The notes below the pieces were generated by a model. The model worked only from the letters and a program-made list of their open reading frames with translations. It was not told where the DNA came from and searched no databases. The translations under genes were made by a program, and so were the position numbers. A stretch of 64,000 nucleotides of DNA from Monilinia fructicola (Eukaryota; Ascomycota; Leotiomycetes; Helotiales; Sclerotiniaceae), in the NCBI GenBank assembly GCA_008692225.1, contig VICG01000008.1:1313001-1377000 (forward strand). The letters are read 5' to 3'. The stretch's first letter is position 1. Each line of letters starts with the position of its first letter. Positions 37,965-52,318 of this stretch are shown piece by piece.

Positions 37965-39211
37965 ATGGTATCAGATACGTCTGAAGTCTCAGAGAAACTC
38001 GTTTTCGATACCAAGGGCGATGTTCTCCTCGTCTTTACTCGACGTTGCGAGAACGAAGAAATAGCCAAAGGCTCGCCCAGCAAATCGTCAAATTTGAAGA
38101 GAAAATCGTACACCCCCCTTTAATCATCTTTTGATCGGCTCAAAACTGACTTATAAATCAGCCCGCACGATGTTTCCAATACAATTACCATGCTTGTTTC
38201 TTCGAAGCATATGGCACTTGCATCCCCCGTCTTTGATGCGATGCTTGCTCATGAAAAGTTCAGAGAAGGATTGGAATTGAAAGCTAGCGCCAAAGTAGAA
38301 ATTGCTCTGCCTGACGATGACCCTGTAGCCTTTGAGATACTCGCGGGCGTCATCCATCATCGGAACAAATCGATACCCAAGAGTGTTAGCTTCGAGTTGT
38401 TGACGAAGTTGGCAGTTCTGACCGAAAAGTACCTGATGCATGAAACTTTGCACATTGTTTCACAGGTCTGGCTGCTTGACAATTCCTCTGGAGATCACTC
38501 CATTTCACCTTCAGGCCAAACCGACTGCAGAGGGATTTATCCCCGTATATTTTATATCCTGGGTATTTGGCAATCAACAAGACTTCAATGTCTGCACGGA
38601 ATTCGCCATCCTACGTGCCAAGGAGAACTTTGGTTCTGATTTCACAGACCAATATTTACTCCCCCTTCAATCATTAGTGCGTACTCGGGAATCTTCATGA
38701 AGACAGTCATTACTAACATGTCTTCAGCTGCGATCAAAAATGCCCGCGGAGAGGCCTTTGGCGAAGTCTTTTCGGCTCTAAATGGCATTATCGTTCAACG
38801 AATCAGGCCGCACTCTCTGTGCGATATCGCACACGAGCACTGCGACTTCCTAACCATGGGCTCTTTTGATCCAGAACGCCGCGGATCAAGGATTCTGGCC
38901 CTTTCCTCAAGAACCTTATGTCGGAAAGACATTATCCGAGCTCTTCTCCGGCATCTCAAACTTTGAGATCAATACACTATGCCAAGAAGACAGCCGCTGC
39001 CGCAAACAGAGCCAACTTTGAGGGTACGACGCTACGAGAAAATCGACCAGATCGAAAGCCAAATCTGCGGTCTGAGCTTGGCGAAACTTCCCGCGGGAAT
39101 CAAAGTAATGCATGCATGCCCCACCTTCACACTTCATCTCCGGCCGTCCCGTCTCGAAGCTCTAGCACAAACAGCCTCTTGCCCCTGCGTTCACGTCACA
39201 GAGCCCGTTAG
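37965..39211 (+). CDS. BTB/POZ domain protein, copy 2, frame-broken
   Basis: Exon 1 37965-38107, intron 38108-38161 and exon 2 from 38162 read cleanly through the BTB core: LVFDTKGDVLLVFTRR, MLVSSKHMALASPVFDAML, VEIALPDDDPVAFEIL, LLTKLAVLTEKYLMHE. The wording closely parallels copy 1, which indicates a tandem duplication or a shared family. The frame changes near 38465-38490 (before IPLEITPFHLQAKP). A second intron (38677-38728, branch TTACTAAC) also needs a nearby indel to keep phase. Later blocks AIKNARGEAFGEVFSALNG, GFWPFPQEPYVGKTLSELF, FEINTLCQEDSRCRKQSQL and KIDQIESQICGLSLAKLPAGIK sit in different frames. The end is uncertain: a Ser-rich tail would stop at 39211. I cannot tell decay from sequence error. 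Confidence 0.6.
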
Positions 39212-39800
39212 GATATCAACGCGGGACTGCACGGCGCGGCACTCCACGCCGCATAAATGGCACAGTGCAGTGCAGTCAGGCGGGCATATAAAATACTCAT
39301 ATCTCGAACACATCCTGCGCAAAACCGGTCGGGCAACCATCAAGTTCCATTCAAGAGACTGCACGTCCTGTGACGATGGGACATTGATTTACATGTATTG
39401 GGCAGCGGGACCAAACACAGCGAAAAATCCAACAAGAGGGTCTCGAAACTGCCGTTTGGAGTTCGTTCTTGGGGACCCTGAAGTCCTTGCTGCGCTTGAG
39501 ATGTATCATCTGTGAAAACGACGAAAGCCCATTAACCGAGTTGGGAATTTTCTTGCATTGCATCTTCTTGCATCTTCTTGTATCTCCATGTATAGATATA
39601 TGGATATCTTACCTCACCTCACCTCACCTCTCCCATCCCCATCCACACCAACGACCACACCAACGACCACGACCACAACCACGACTACTTCACTCTCACT
39701 CTCACTCGGTAATCTATTAGCATCCCCATCCCCATCCCCATCACATCCCCATCCCCTTTCCTCTCCTCCTCTCCTCTCCTCTCCTCCACCCACCTCCTCC

Positions 39801-39851
39801 ACAAACAAACAAACAAACAAACAAACAAACAAACAAACAAACAAACAAACA
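39801..39851. repeat. (ACAA)n microsatellite
   Basis: About 12-13 perfect tetranucleotide units, flanked by C-rich TCC-type repeats on the left and CCCTAGCC/CAAAAA repeats on the right. Confidence 0.95.
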
Positions 39852-40020
39852 TCCCAAACAAGACAAAACTGAACCCTCAACCCTAGCCCCAACCCTAGCC
39901 CCAACCCCAACCCAAAATCTACACCAAAAACTCCAACCAACTATGAATATAGCAAAAACAAAAACAAAAACAAAAACAGTAAAATAACTACAAATTAATC
40001 TTCGTTGTATAAACGCTTGG

Positions 40021-40081
40021 ATTGATGATGATAATAATAATGATAATAATGATGATAATGATGATAATGATGATGATGATA

Positions 40082-40167
<86 letters not shown>

Positions 40168-40212
40168 TGATGATGATGATGAATGAATATGATAATGATG
40201 AATGATGATGAA
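40021..40212. repeat. (GAT)n imperfect trinucleotide array
   Basis: About 190 bases of GAT units with AAT and GAATGAT interruptions; the centre (about 40085-40165) is perfect. Confidence 0.95.
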
Positions 40213-40281
40213 TGAATATAATAAAACATCACAATAGCGATCAATACACAGAGAAAAAATTCATCTCGAAAAAGATTTCTG

Positions 40282-40440
40282 GGGAAAGGAAAGGAAAGGA
40301 AAGGAAAGGAAAGGAAAGGAAAGGAGAAAGGAGAGGAGAGGAGAGGAGAGGAGAGGAGAGGAGAGGAGAGGAGAGGAGAGGAGAGGAGAGGAGAGGAGAG
40401 GAGAGGAGAGGAGAGGAGAGGAGAGGAGAGGAGAGGAAAG
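40282..40440. repeat. (GGAAA)n then (GGAGA)n pentanucleotide array
   Basis: An array of GGAAA units passes into about 20 GGAGA units, making a purine-only strand of about 160 bases. A GA-rich purine stretch follows at about 40490-40560. Confidence 0.95.
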
Positions 40441-41056
40441 GAAATGACAAATTCTAATGAAAACAGGATATATTTCCTTGGGGGTTGATGAAGAGAGGGA
40501 AGGGGAGAGAAAGAAAAGAGAGAGAGAGAAAGAGAAAAAGAGAGAGAGAGAGAGAGAGAGCACATCATCACTACACCATCTCCTTTACTAACCACGCATC
40601 TTACATACTACGTCCCACCCCACACTCACGATATGGCTACAAACAGCGCAGTCTGAACTTTCCCGTCACATTCGTAATAAATGTACATACAGGCTGGTCA
40701 AGCAATGGTAATTAGCTTTAGCACTGATGTCCGTTTCAGTTATGCACATTAGCTCCCCTCCCCCTCACCCTCTCTCAAACGGCCTATTTGCCACGACTTT
40801 GCAGCTCCACCAATTTATCCCGCATCTTCTGAAATTCATATTCATCTTGAAATCTCCTATATACAACACACTCATCCATAGCCATTCCTCACTGATTTCA
40901 CCCAAGATAGACTTGATGTTAAAATTTCATCTCGTCCCCTTCCCCCTCCCCTTCCACTTCCCCTCCTTTCATCAACTATTTTATCTTCGGGGCGCAAAGG
41001 CACACGGAATTCAAACTACCTGTATGCATTTGCTCAAAGGGTTTGAGCTTCTACAT

Positions 41057-43818
<2,762 letters not shown>

Positions 43819-44261
43819 GATGGTGGGGGAGGGGGTATCGATTCGGAGTGGAGAGATGATTCAAGGTAAAATTTTAATTTGTTGAGGAACCCAAACTCTT
43901 CCTTCTTACAACTCCTCTTGTAGAGCTTATGAAAGAGGAATTCGATCCAATTCAAGGCCAAACAAAGGTTTAAACCGAGAGTGATTTCATGCAAGGCGGG
44001 GGAAGGTTGAAGGTATTGGTTGTAGAAGGTGTTTAGTACAGATGGAATGATATATAACGCAGAAAACTAGAGGGATATAATTTACGTGAGTGATTCCAAT
44101 CGTTTATTTGCCTCAGACTTCTCTTAAAAGAAGAAGTGATGAAAGAAAATTAATAGATATGATAGGTATCTAGTTAGTTCTAAGAAGGTTATATGAAGAA
44201 GAAATTATAATACATATTAGGTATAAATCATAGAGAACAGGGAATATATAAAAGATAATGT

Positions 44262-44475
44262 AATGATATATAATATATATAATATATAATATATATATAT
44301 AATATAATATATATAATATAATGTATATAATATAATGTATATAATATAATAATGTATATAATATATATATATAATATAATATATAATATAATGTATATAA
44401 TATAATATATATAAGTATATTATCTTTAATATATAATATATATACATTATCTTTTTAATATATAATATATATATT
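44262..44475. repeat. AT-only repeat tract
   Basis: About 210 bases composed almost only of A and T in ATATA/TAATATAATA units, with occasional TGTA. Low-complexity open frames across it are artefacts. Confidence 0.9.
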
Positions 44476-45511
44476 ATCTTCTCCTTAATTTTCTTTCTTT
44501 TCTTTTTATTTAAATTTTCCAATCAGTTCAATCACAAGCAGTAGAGGTAGTAAAAGTAAATACTATAACCATAATAATAATCATTATCCATGGATAATCA
44601 TAATCAATAATTACCCATTCAACTGTCAAAATGAATAGTCATAATCCAAAAACGCTCTAATGATCAATTCAACCGCGGTTTTTTAATCATCCCGCATCCC
44701 GCAGGTTAAGCAGGATATGGAAAAGGTCCGATGTTCTACGATTGGTTGAAGGATCGAATTGTTCAGATGACAGTCATTGATTGGTGGGATCAACGATCTT
44801 GGCTTGAAGAAATCATCCACAATGAAGAAGTTTTACTGCGGTTATTGTTATTGTTATACCATTTGATTTGGTCATACTTATCTTGCAGATGAAGCTGTCG
44901 GGTATGGAAAGAACGATTTACCGCCAGGTAGTGGTTCATCCATTTCCAGCTGGAGGTTCATTCAACGCGCAGTTGAGGAAGGAAGGAAGGAAGGAAGGAA
45001 GGAAATGTGGGTAGAACATTTCCTTTCGTTTGAAATGTGTGCGGGAGAGTGCTCGAGGTTCTTTTCAGATACGACTACTATATAAAGAATCTACTAGGTA
45101 CCTAGGTAGGTAGATAGCACAGCCATAGGTAGTGATAGATAAAAACTAGGAGGCAGACAGCAATATCGAAACGAACCATCAATCACATCCATGGATCGCC
45201 ACATTACCAAACGGTATTCCCCAGCAGCAAATGTTGGATATCATCAAGTGAATACACAGACTATCATCACACCACCGTACATCACATCACATCACACATC
45301 ACTCATCAACATCAACATCAACCCCCCACCAGTAGATAGATATGTATGTATGTATATATACAGAGTATGTACCTAGGTATGTATCTCCATCCTCAACCCA
45401 ACAACCCAACGCCGCAAATGCCCCAGAATTCCCAAAACCAATCTCCCCGCGGTCCTCGGAGCACGCACGCAGTAGACCAGATGAACCCATCCCCATCGAG
45501 ATGATAATCTT

Positions 45512-45540
45512 ATCAGATCAGATCAGATCAGATCAGATCA
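45512..45540. repeat. (GATCA)n microsatellite
   Basis: Five to six GATCA units with two interrupted copies following to about 45550. Each unit holds a GATC site. Confidence 0.9.
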
Positions 45541-45785
45541 TATCAGATCCGAGCCTATCCCGATCCGATCCACCCTAACCTCCCATCCGCATCTCCCATC
45601 TCCCACCCACCGCAACCCAACACAAGAACATTCATCCCACCACCAAAGGAAAGAAATACCTACCTAGTAATTACCTCCCCCTACCACGCACCAACCCGTC
45701 CAACCTCCAAAACAAACCCAGCACCCCATATGATAGATCCATACCACCCCTCCCCCTCATCCATACAAACTTCCTCCATTGCGTG

Positions 45786-45850
45786 CTGTGCTGTGCTGTG
45801 CTGTGCTGTGCTGTGCTGTGCTGTGCTGTGCTGTGCTGTGCTGTGCTGTG
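45786..45850. repeat. (CTGTG)13 pentanucleotide array
   Basis: Thirteen perfect CTGTG units, 65 bases, directly before an ACCTAGGT palindrome at 45869-45876. Confidence 0.97.
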
Positions 45851-45982
45851 CGAGCTGAGTAGGTGTCTACCTAGGTAGGTAGGTTGCTATTCCTAATATC
45901 AAATACGTATACCACCAACCTTCCCCCCCCTTCCTCCCAGCACCACCACCACACACCCCTTCGAGAACGTCAACGTTACAAC

Positions 45983-46068
45983 ATCACTCAGCACATCACT
46001 CAGCACATCACTCATCACATCACTCATCACATCACTCATCACATCACTCATCACATCACATCACATCC
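45983..46068. repeat. ACATCACTCATC-type tandem repeat
   Basis: About six copies of a 12-13 base unit, then CATCA repeats. The first two copies have AGC in place of ATC. There are no spacers, so this is a plain tandem repeat. Confidence 0.9.
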
Positions 46069-46498
46069 CCCATCCCCCATCATAAAAATAAATCCACATC
46101 TTCCCAATCTCCCCCAACATCCCTCCACCTCCATCCTCTCAAATCCAAACCCCAACCCAATCCCCAATCCCCAATCCAATCCCCAACCCCCAACCCCCAA
46201 TCCCCAATCCCCAATCAAAAACCCCCCCAACTCCCCAAATCGAACTTCCACCAACTAATCGATCATCCAACCAACCGACCAACCGACCAAGTAAACAAGC
46301 CAGCCAACCACCCAACCAACCACCCAACCAACAAGCCAATACCCAAACACAGAAAAGTAAACCAGAGCTCCTCCGCAATATCAAATGTAGTGTGTGCACT
46401 GGGACTTTGTTGACGAGTGGAGGGGGTATTGGATTGGACTGCATGGCATGGGATAGCATGGCATGGGATTAAGTATCTTCTTGTTTGTCCCATTCGAT

Positions 46499-46580
46499 GC
46501 TATATACCATATACCATATACCATATACCATATACCATACCATATACCATATACCAAATACCATATACCATATATACCAA
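46499..46580. repeat. (CATATAC)n heptanucleotide array
   Basis: About ten CATATAC units with a few one- to two-base length variants. Confidence 0.92.
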
Positions 46581-47109
46581 TACCAATCATATCCATAACA
46601 TATCATATCACATTTGCACTTACACTCAAAAAGAAAATCCATGTAAAATCTCATAATCTCTCCATTCAATTATCATTCATCAAATCCCTACAGATACAAA
46701 TTCCCTCTCGAGCCGAACAACCATTCATTCCTTTTCGTGAAATCTATTTGAAATTCGTTGATCGGAATGTCAAGTCAGATCATCAGGAAAAAAAAAGGGG
46801 GTTCAAGGAATCATCAGGTCAAACGATATCAAAGTGACGCCTTCGTAGGAAAAAAAAAAAAAAAAAAACAGGGGCAAGAACCATCATGTAAAAAATCTCA
46901 AAAAAATCTCAACTCCTGAATCGCTAGAGCCCCTTTCGTTGCCCTCCCAACTTTGCAGAGTCTCGCCGTGCAAAAGCCCGAGAGGTTTTGGTGTCCAGCG
47001 TGTCGTTCCATGAAATTCCGTACAAGTGTTCATGTCTCTTTTCTCATAATATCTGTACCCAAGTATCCCATCATTCACGTGCCCTTTCCCATTCTTCGTT
47101 TGTACTCTT

Positions 47110-48088
47110 TTAATGCTTGGTAGCAACGACTGGCATCAAATTAGTGGTGAACCCATAGACCAAGATGAAGACACTTACCAGCAGGAACTATGATGATGAC
47201 GAGTAAAATGATGATGCCTAGAATCAAGCACATCCTCATCTTCATATCCTATGGCCAAACGTTAGCGCAAGCCCTTTTGTTTCTTCACCAGAGGTCGCGC
47301 TTTACCTTCCACCACATTTGCTTGCGGACTCTGTTGGCTCCACGACGGAAACCTTGTGCTGAAACTGCGAGACTGTCGGTTTTGTCTTGAAGGGAATCTA
47401 GATGGGCACCACGTTCTGAGACCTTGTTGATGTTCTCTCGCGCATTACACCAACGGTATCATCGATAGTCTAGAGAAGGGAAGAAGGGTTAGTCAAGGCT
47501 CTGCAACATAAAATCAGATTGTCTGCGAGTTATCAGAGGCTGTCTGTCAAATTTGGTGCATCTGGCGAACCAAGGAAGTTTAAGCGTTTCAATGTAGTCC
47601 TCGAAGATCACTGCACATGTGTAGATTGGGGGCCATCATGTCGAAGTCTTCCGAGCAAACGCAATTGATGCCGAAAGTCGTGTGAATTGCGGCTGAAAAA
47701 ACAGGCGCGGGCGAAACCAGCAGAACGTAATCCATCGAGACCGACACAATCCGGAGCGCCTTCTATCCTTTTCGCATGTCGAAACGTATCTCGGAATCGT
47801 GGCTATGGTGCGCAACAATTGTTTCGATAGATTGTTGACCCTCATCGCATCGCCATCGGTCGCAAAATCGTCATATGCATGATGATGACAGGATGACACA
47901 ACTCGCCATCAATTCCACAGGCCCAACGCCATCGACAGACAGCCCCTCTACTCGTCGGAATATTGTATGTAACTTACAGCTTGCAATGCCGCCGTCCTCT
48001 GGTTACCTCCTGCTTGTTGACTACCTGCACCAGCAGCCCCTCCGCTTGGGATATAAGGATCATATTGAGGCTCTCTGTGGTCCGCCAT
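47110..48088 (-). CDS. Synaptobrevin/VAMP-type R-SNARE (Snc1-like)
   Basis: Exons 48088-47978, 47469-47306, 47248-47179 and 47129-47110; about 120 residues. Snc-type v-SNAREs on post-Golgi and endocytic vesicles pair with plasma-membrane t-SNAREs to drive exocytosis. The start [19 protein letters not shown] is a flexible Gly/Gln-rich leader. Then comes the R-SNARE coil [10 protein letters not shown]...[18 protein letters not shown], with the zero-layer Arg in [22 protein letters not shown] follows, then a C-terminal tail anchor [20 protein letters not shown]. The frame breaks in exon 2 at the GAGAG near 47434-47438 (two extra bases or one missing). The first intron is 508 bases, long for this genome, where the other introns seen are mostly 50-80 bases, up to 110. 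The family and tail anchor leave little doubt about identity. Confidence 0.93.
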
Positions 48089-50305
48089 TATGCTATTGTT
48101 GGTATGGGTATTAATTTGTTCGTCAAGATCAGGTCGTTAATTCTGCTTTCGCTTTGAATGATGTATTGCTCAGCAAGAGGTCGTGTCGTGAATATTTGTT
48201 GTGTTGTGTAGGTATTTGTGGTTGGTTTCCGAAGAGGAGGAAGATGGAAGTAATGAGATGGAATGGAATGGGTGTGAATGGAGTTCGTTCTGGAGCACGG
48301 GTTCACCAGTTTGATGAGGATAGAGAAGCGAAACAATAGAAGGTCCAAACGTGATTGGGTATCTGCCAAGGGGGGTTTTCAAGGTTAATAGCTGCTTTCT
48401 TTGAACAGCTGGAGCGAGCCGGGTGAATGAATTGATCTCATTAACTCGGAGGATTTAAAATCAATTGAGGACCGGTATGGTATTGTATTCGAGGGAGAGA
48501 GAAAATGTAAGCTTGGAACCTTGGAACCTTATAATCAAGTAACTTGTGTGAGCACTGTGAAGGAAAAGAGGCTGTATGATTTATGGTGATTTATAATTTA
48601 TTTAAGTTCGTGGGTTAAGAATACGAACGGCTTCATCGGAATCCGTCTGTCTTTCTGTTCTAATTCCAGTTACTCGCCAACTTGCCTACGCAATTCATGA
48701 TGACAGCCACCAGCGAGCCATCCATGGCATGCTCCATCCTGTGCCTGCTTATTTCCACGTGATCCCGTGCAAAAACCCCTGTCGTCGCATCGCATTGCAT
48801 TGCGTTGTAATTCAGGTGGCTCTGAAAGTCAAAAAAAAGATGGCTGTGTCACAGTGGCGAAACATTGAGGATTTCATCATATCATAAAAGAAACAAATTC
48901 GGAACGAATCTCAATTCATAATGCATGATATTTATATTTTGTTGATATTGGTGGTGGTAATGGTGCTGGTGCTACTGTTGCTGTTGCTGTTGCTAATCCT
49001 ATGAATCCTATCAATGGGATTGATCCATTTATTCCATTGGACGGCCGAAGAGATCATAAGTTAGATATGGATATTACAAGTCACACGGCTCATCAAACGT
49101 AAGGTTAATCTACAACAGTCTCCGAATTTTATCGGTGATGAATGGTGGTATTCTTCGCCGGATTTGAGCTCATCGTGACGGATATTTCGTTGTAATATTC
49201 GTATCGTCCTAGGTGAGTAATTCTGGAGATTACCTACTTGTAGGTAGATATTGACATATGGATCCATGGATACTGTAGATGCTCGATTCGGAAAGATGTG
49301 TAAAATTGAGATATACATACCGATCTAGTCTGGGAGATTGGTTAAGGGTCCCAACACAATACTGATATATTGAACTAGGTTCAGAAGAGTAATGAGCGGG
49401 AAGAAAGTTTCAGGAATTATCGAAAAACATGATGAAAGAGTACCAATTCAACTAGCATAACGTATCCATGGTCCAAAACGCCTAGAATATTCATCTGCTA
49501 TAAAGGTATCGAGAAATGCACACCAGCTGTCAAGAAAAAACACATCTGCTTGTAAAATCAAACCATCATATCCATAAACACCCCTTTCAACCTCATATCT
49601 ATCCTCCATTTTCGCAACATAAAATAGAGACTTTTATCAAAACGCCTCCGCTCAAAACTCCAGAAACACCAAATGATCCGAGGACTTTCTTGCCTCGTAT
49701 ATAAAGGAATTGAAAAAGGGCTAAATATAGTATAGGAATACAAAGAAATATCATCAACCGTAAAGGAAAATATGGACATGAGAATTTGGAAACAAAGGGA
49801 ATAAATGTCATCATTTATCATAAGAATTGGAAGTAAGAAAGGATAGGAAAAGAAGAGAAGACAAGAGAAATGAAAGAAAAGTAAAAACGATGAGAAAATC
49901 TATAAATGTATTGAGAAATGAAAAAGATGAAAATATAAACCAATGAGCAAGTCATAATGGGATGGTGGATTGTACTCCGCAGTAGCTTCGTAAGACGTGG
50001 TTTTGGTATCGTATGATATGAAAAGAAAGAACAAGAACCTGTTGGTGGTTAGAAAAATGTGAAGCTGGATTGGAAATAAGAGTACCTTCTGATATGCCGT
50101 CTCTATTTGTTAGCCTTTTGCGAGGGAAGTTCAGAGATATATGTCTCAATATATCATAAATGCCTTGGTGGAAACAGAATTGCCGGCTGATGTTCGCATC
50201 CAATGTTCCAGTGCATGTCTTATGTGTCTCACGAAAATTTACCCATTCAAATATGGCCATGGACAAGACAATGCAAAAATTCCAGGTAGGCTCAACGTGA
50301 GGTTC
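48089..50305. other. Spacer between the SNARE promoter and the Zn2Cys6 3' end
   Basis: 2.2 kb with no supported gene. Left part must hold the SNARE promoter. It includes a GGTGGT/GCTGTT repeat region near 48950-48995 and A+T-rich sequence at about 49500-49960. Confidence 0.5.
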
Positions 50306-52318
50306 TCATGAAATGTCGGCGCCAAAACCTCGCTCCGTGCCTCGCTCCCATAAAGGTGGTGAAACGAGAAGAGATCTTCTTCTTGGTCGTGGAGACTTCA
50401 GGATCGGTGTTTTGATCTCCTCATATGTTGTCGGCGATATCAGATTGATATCATCAAGCGGTGCAAATGCCGATTTCGTACTGATCGGACCAATCTCTTC
50501 AGAGTCAAGTAACATTTGCCCGATACTAGCAATTTTTAGAGCATCCCATGTACCCTCACGTCTGGGGGCCGCTTCCTTCAGTATCATAACTGCATCTCTC
50601 CTGATGCTTTGATCAGGACACGCATAGATAACAACGAAAAGAGAAGGAATGATCCCCGCATCAAAAACAAATGTCTTCAAAAACCGAGGATCAGAAACGA
50701 GCTTTTGACAGAGAGAAATGATTTGACGGAAGATAGGAAGAAAGTGATCAGAGATTCGATAATCAAGGAATACTCCTTGACCCATGAGCCCTATGCCAAG
50801 GGCTTTGATTTGAAGAGTGGTCGCAGCGATATAATCTGCATTACCTAGGGGAGATTGTGCATAAGAAATGATTGGCTGAAATGCTCTCTGCCAATCTTGA
50901 AAACTTGAACTGAATTGAGGAAACTCGAAACCCATGAGAATAGGAGATGAAACTTCTGGATGAAGCCTTTGAAGTCTTGAGAAGCTGTTTGCCAAACCTT
51001 GAGGTGAAAGATCCGGCGATGCCAAGCGCCTTTCGAGATCTGCTCTTGGGATACTCGGGAGAGAATGGTATAGTACATGTTCCAGATGAACTTCGGCTTC
51101 CTCGAGATTTCCAAGTTGTCGAGGAATATTGGGGGGTTGTATATCCCCGGATATAAGTTCAAGAACCTTGCCACTCAATGAATCCGGATCATCTGGTCGA
51201 GTCACAATCGTCAGAGCAAGATGGAGATACGCCGCAACAATCTCATTCTCAACCACACCCGGCGCAGGCGAGCTTAGTAACAGATTATGGCGCGGATGAC
51301 TCAAGATTGCTTCATGATGGTGCATCATCTTGAGTGCACTGTAAATGTGTTTGTCCGCTAACTGAGTGTTGCCATGAAAGTTTTCGAAACAGAAGATAAG
51401 AAGAGAAACAATTAAAGGTATACGAAGGGAATTTTGACTTGTCTGGACGAGATCGCGAAGATACCGAAGGGATTTTCCGTACTGCTTCAGGGCATATTGG
51501 TGGTGTATCTCCACTTGCTCGGCTATACCATCAGATGGTCAGCACCGCCTTATGACAAAGCATCATGTGATACTTACAAATTCTTTGGAAACCAGCTTCG
51601 CCTTCATTCTGATCCATGTGTTTCGAGGCTTTCATAGCTTTGCTCAAGGCAGCGATAGCGGTAGCAGCATGCCTAACAGATGCATCTGTGTGACAGGACT
51701 GAAGGATAATAACATTAAATAACTTTTTTTGAGAACCCCCAGCGAGCTCGAACACAGTTTCTCGACGGAAAAAATTAAAATATTCGGCATCTTGCTCATC
51801 CCGGAAGTTAATCACAGATATACTGGGTGGTATTGAAAATGGTGGAGGTTCTACAACTTCCTGGGATATTCCCGTTGATATGGTTGGACCCAGTAGCCAA
51901 GCTGGCTTATCCTATGGTTGGTATTAGTATCGTAAGCATTAGGAGTGATATCAATAAATACCTTTGGGCTATACTCATAACCATCGCATTTCCTTCCGAA
52001 ATTTTTACACCTCATACAGGCTGGTTTGGTCTCGTCACATTTGACTCGTCGTAGCCTACGAAGTAGGAAATATGTTAGTAGACTATTGGATGGTGATCTT
52101 TCAACACGAAAATTCAGTATGATGAAAGAAACCACAAACTTCATAGTATGAAGCATGCAACTGATCAAGTGAAACAATTGTATGTCTTTGTTCACCACTC
52201 TTACTCACTTGCAAGTGGTACAACCTGTCTTTGACTTTTGCCTACACGCACGTGTCTTCCGAAAAGACATGGGGGACGACCCTGGCAAAGTGATCTCTGA
52301 AGGGAAAGACATTGCCAT
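50306..52318 (-). CDS. Zn2Cys6 fungal transcription factor
   Basis: Exons 52318-52209, 52055-51962, 51911-51578 and 51522-50306; an intact 584-residue protein. The binuclear zinc cluster is Cys33, 36, 43, 50, 53 and 60 (C-x2-C-x6-C-x6-C-x2-C-x6-C), and an intron splits the codon after the second Cys pair. A short linker (DKPAWLLGPTISTG) leads into NFRDEQDAEYFNFFR and HTDASVRHAATAIAALSKA, typical of the fungal-specific domain PF11951. Then come long helical segments including LVQTSQNSLRIPLIVSLLI and ENEIVAAYLHLALTIVTRPD. The C-terminus is basic (RPRRRSLLVSP). It binds DNA in the nucleus by family; target genes cannot be inferred. No frame breaks were found over 1755 coding bases, unlike most genes to the left. 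Confidence 0.93.

Larger units (their letters stand above)
39212..41056. other. Repeat-rich convergent spacer
   Basis: 1.8 kb between the BTB copy 2 end and the ARG5,6 end, largely built of simple repeats listed separately. Long Ser/Leu/Pro open frames here (for example 39741-40595 on minus) are repeat artefacts. No gene supported. Confidence 0.6.
43819..47109. other. 3.3 kb repeat-rich intergenic region
   Basis: Lies between the ARG5,6 promoter side and the 3' end of the SNARE gene. No gene is supported. It contains an AT-only array, GATCA, CTGTG, CATCACTCA and CATATAC arrays, AAGG runs near 44980-45003 and three ACCTAGGT palindromes. From about 45200 to 46350 the plus strand is C+A-rich and G-poor. 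A poly-A run lies at 46851-46868. Confidence 0.55.

Noticed and set aside
39741..40595. 284-codon minus-strand open frame rich in Ser/Leu/Pro
   Set aside because: Made entirely by the microsatellites of this region.
45983..46068. Regular short repeats resembling a CRISPR array
   Set aside because: Units are directly adjacent with no unique spacers, and the genome is eukaryotic.
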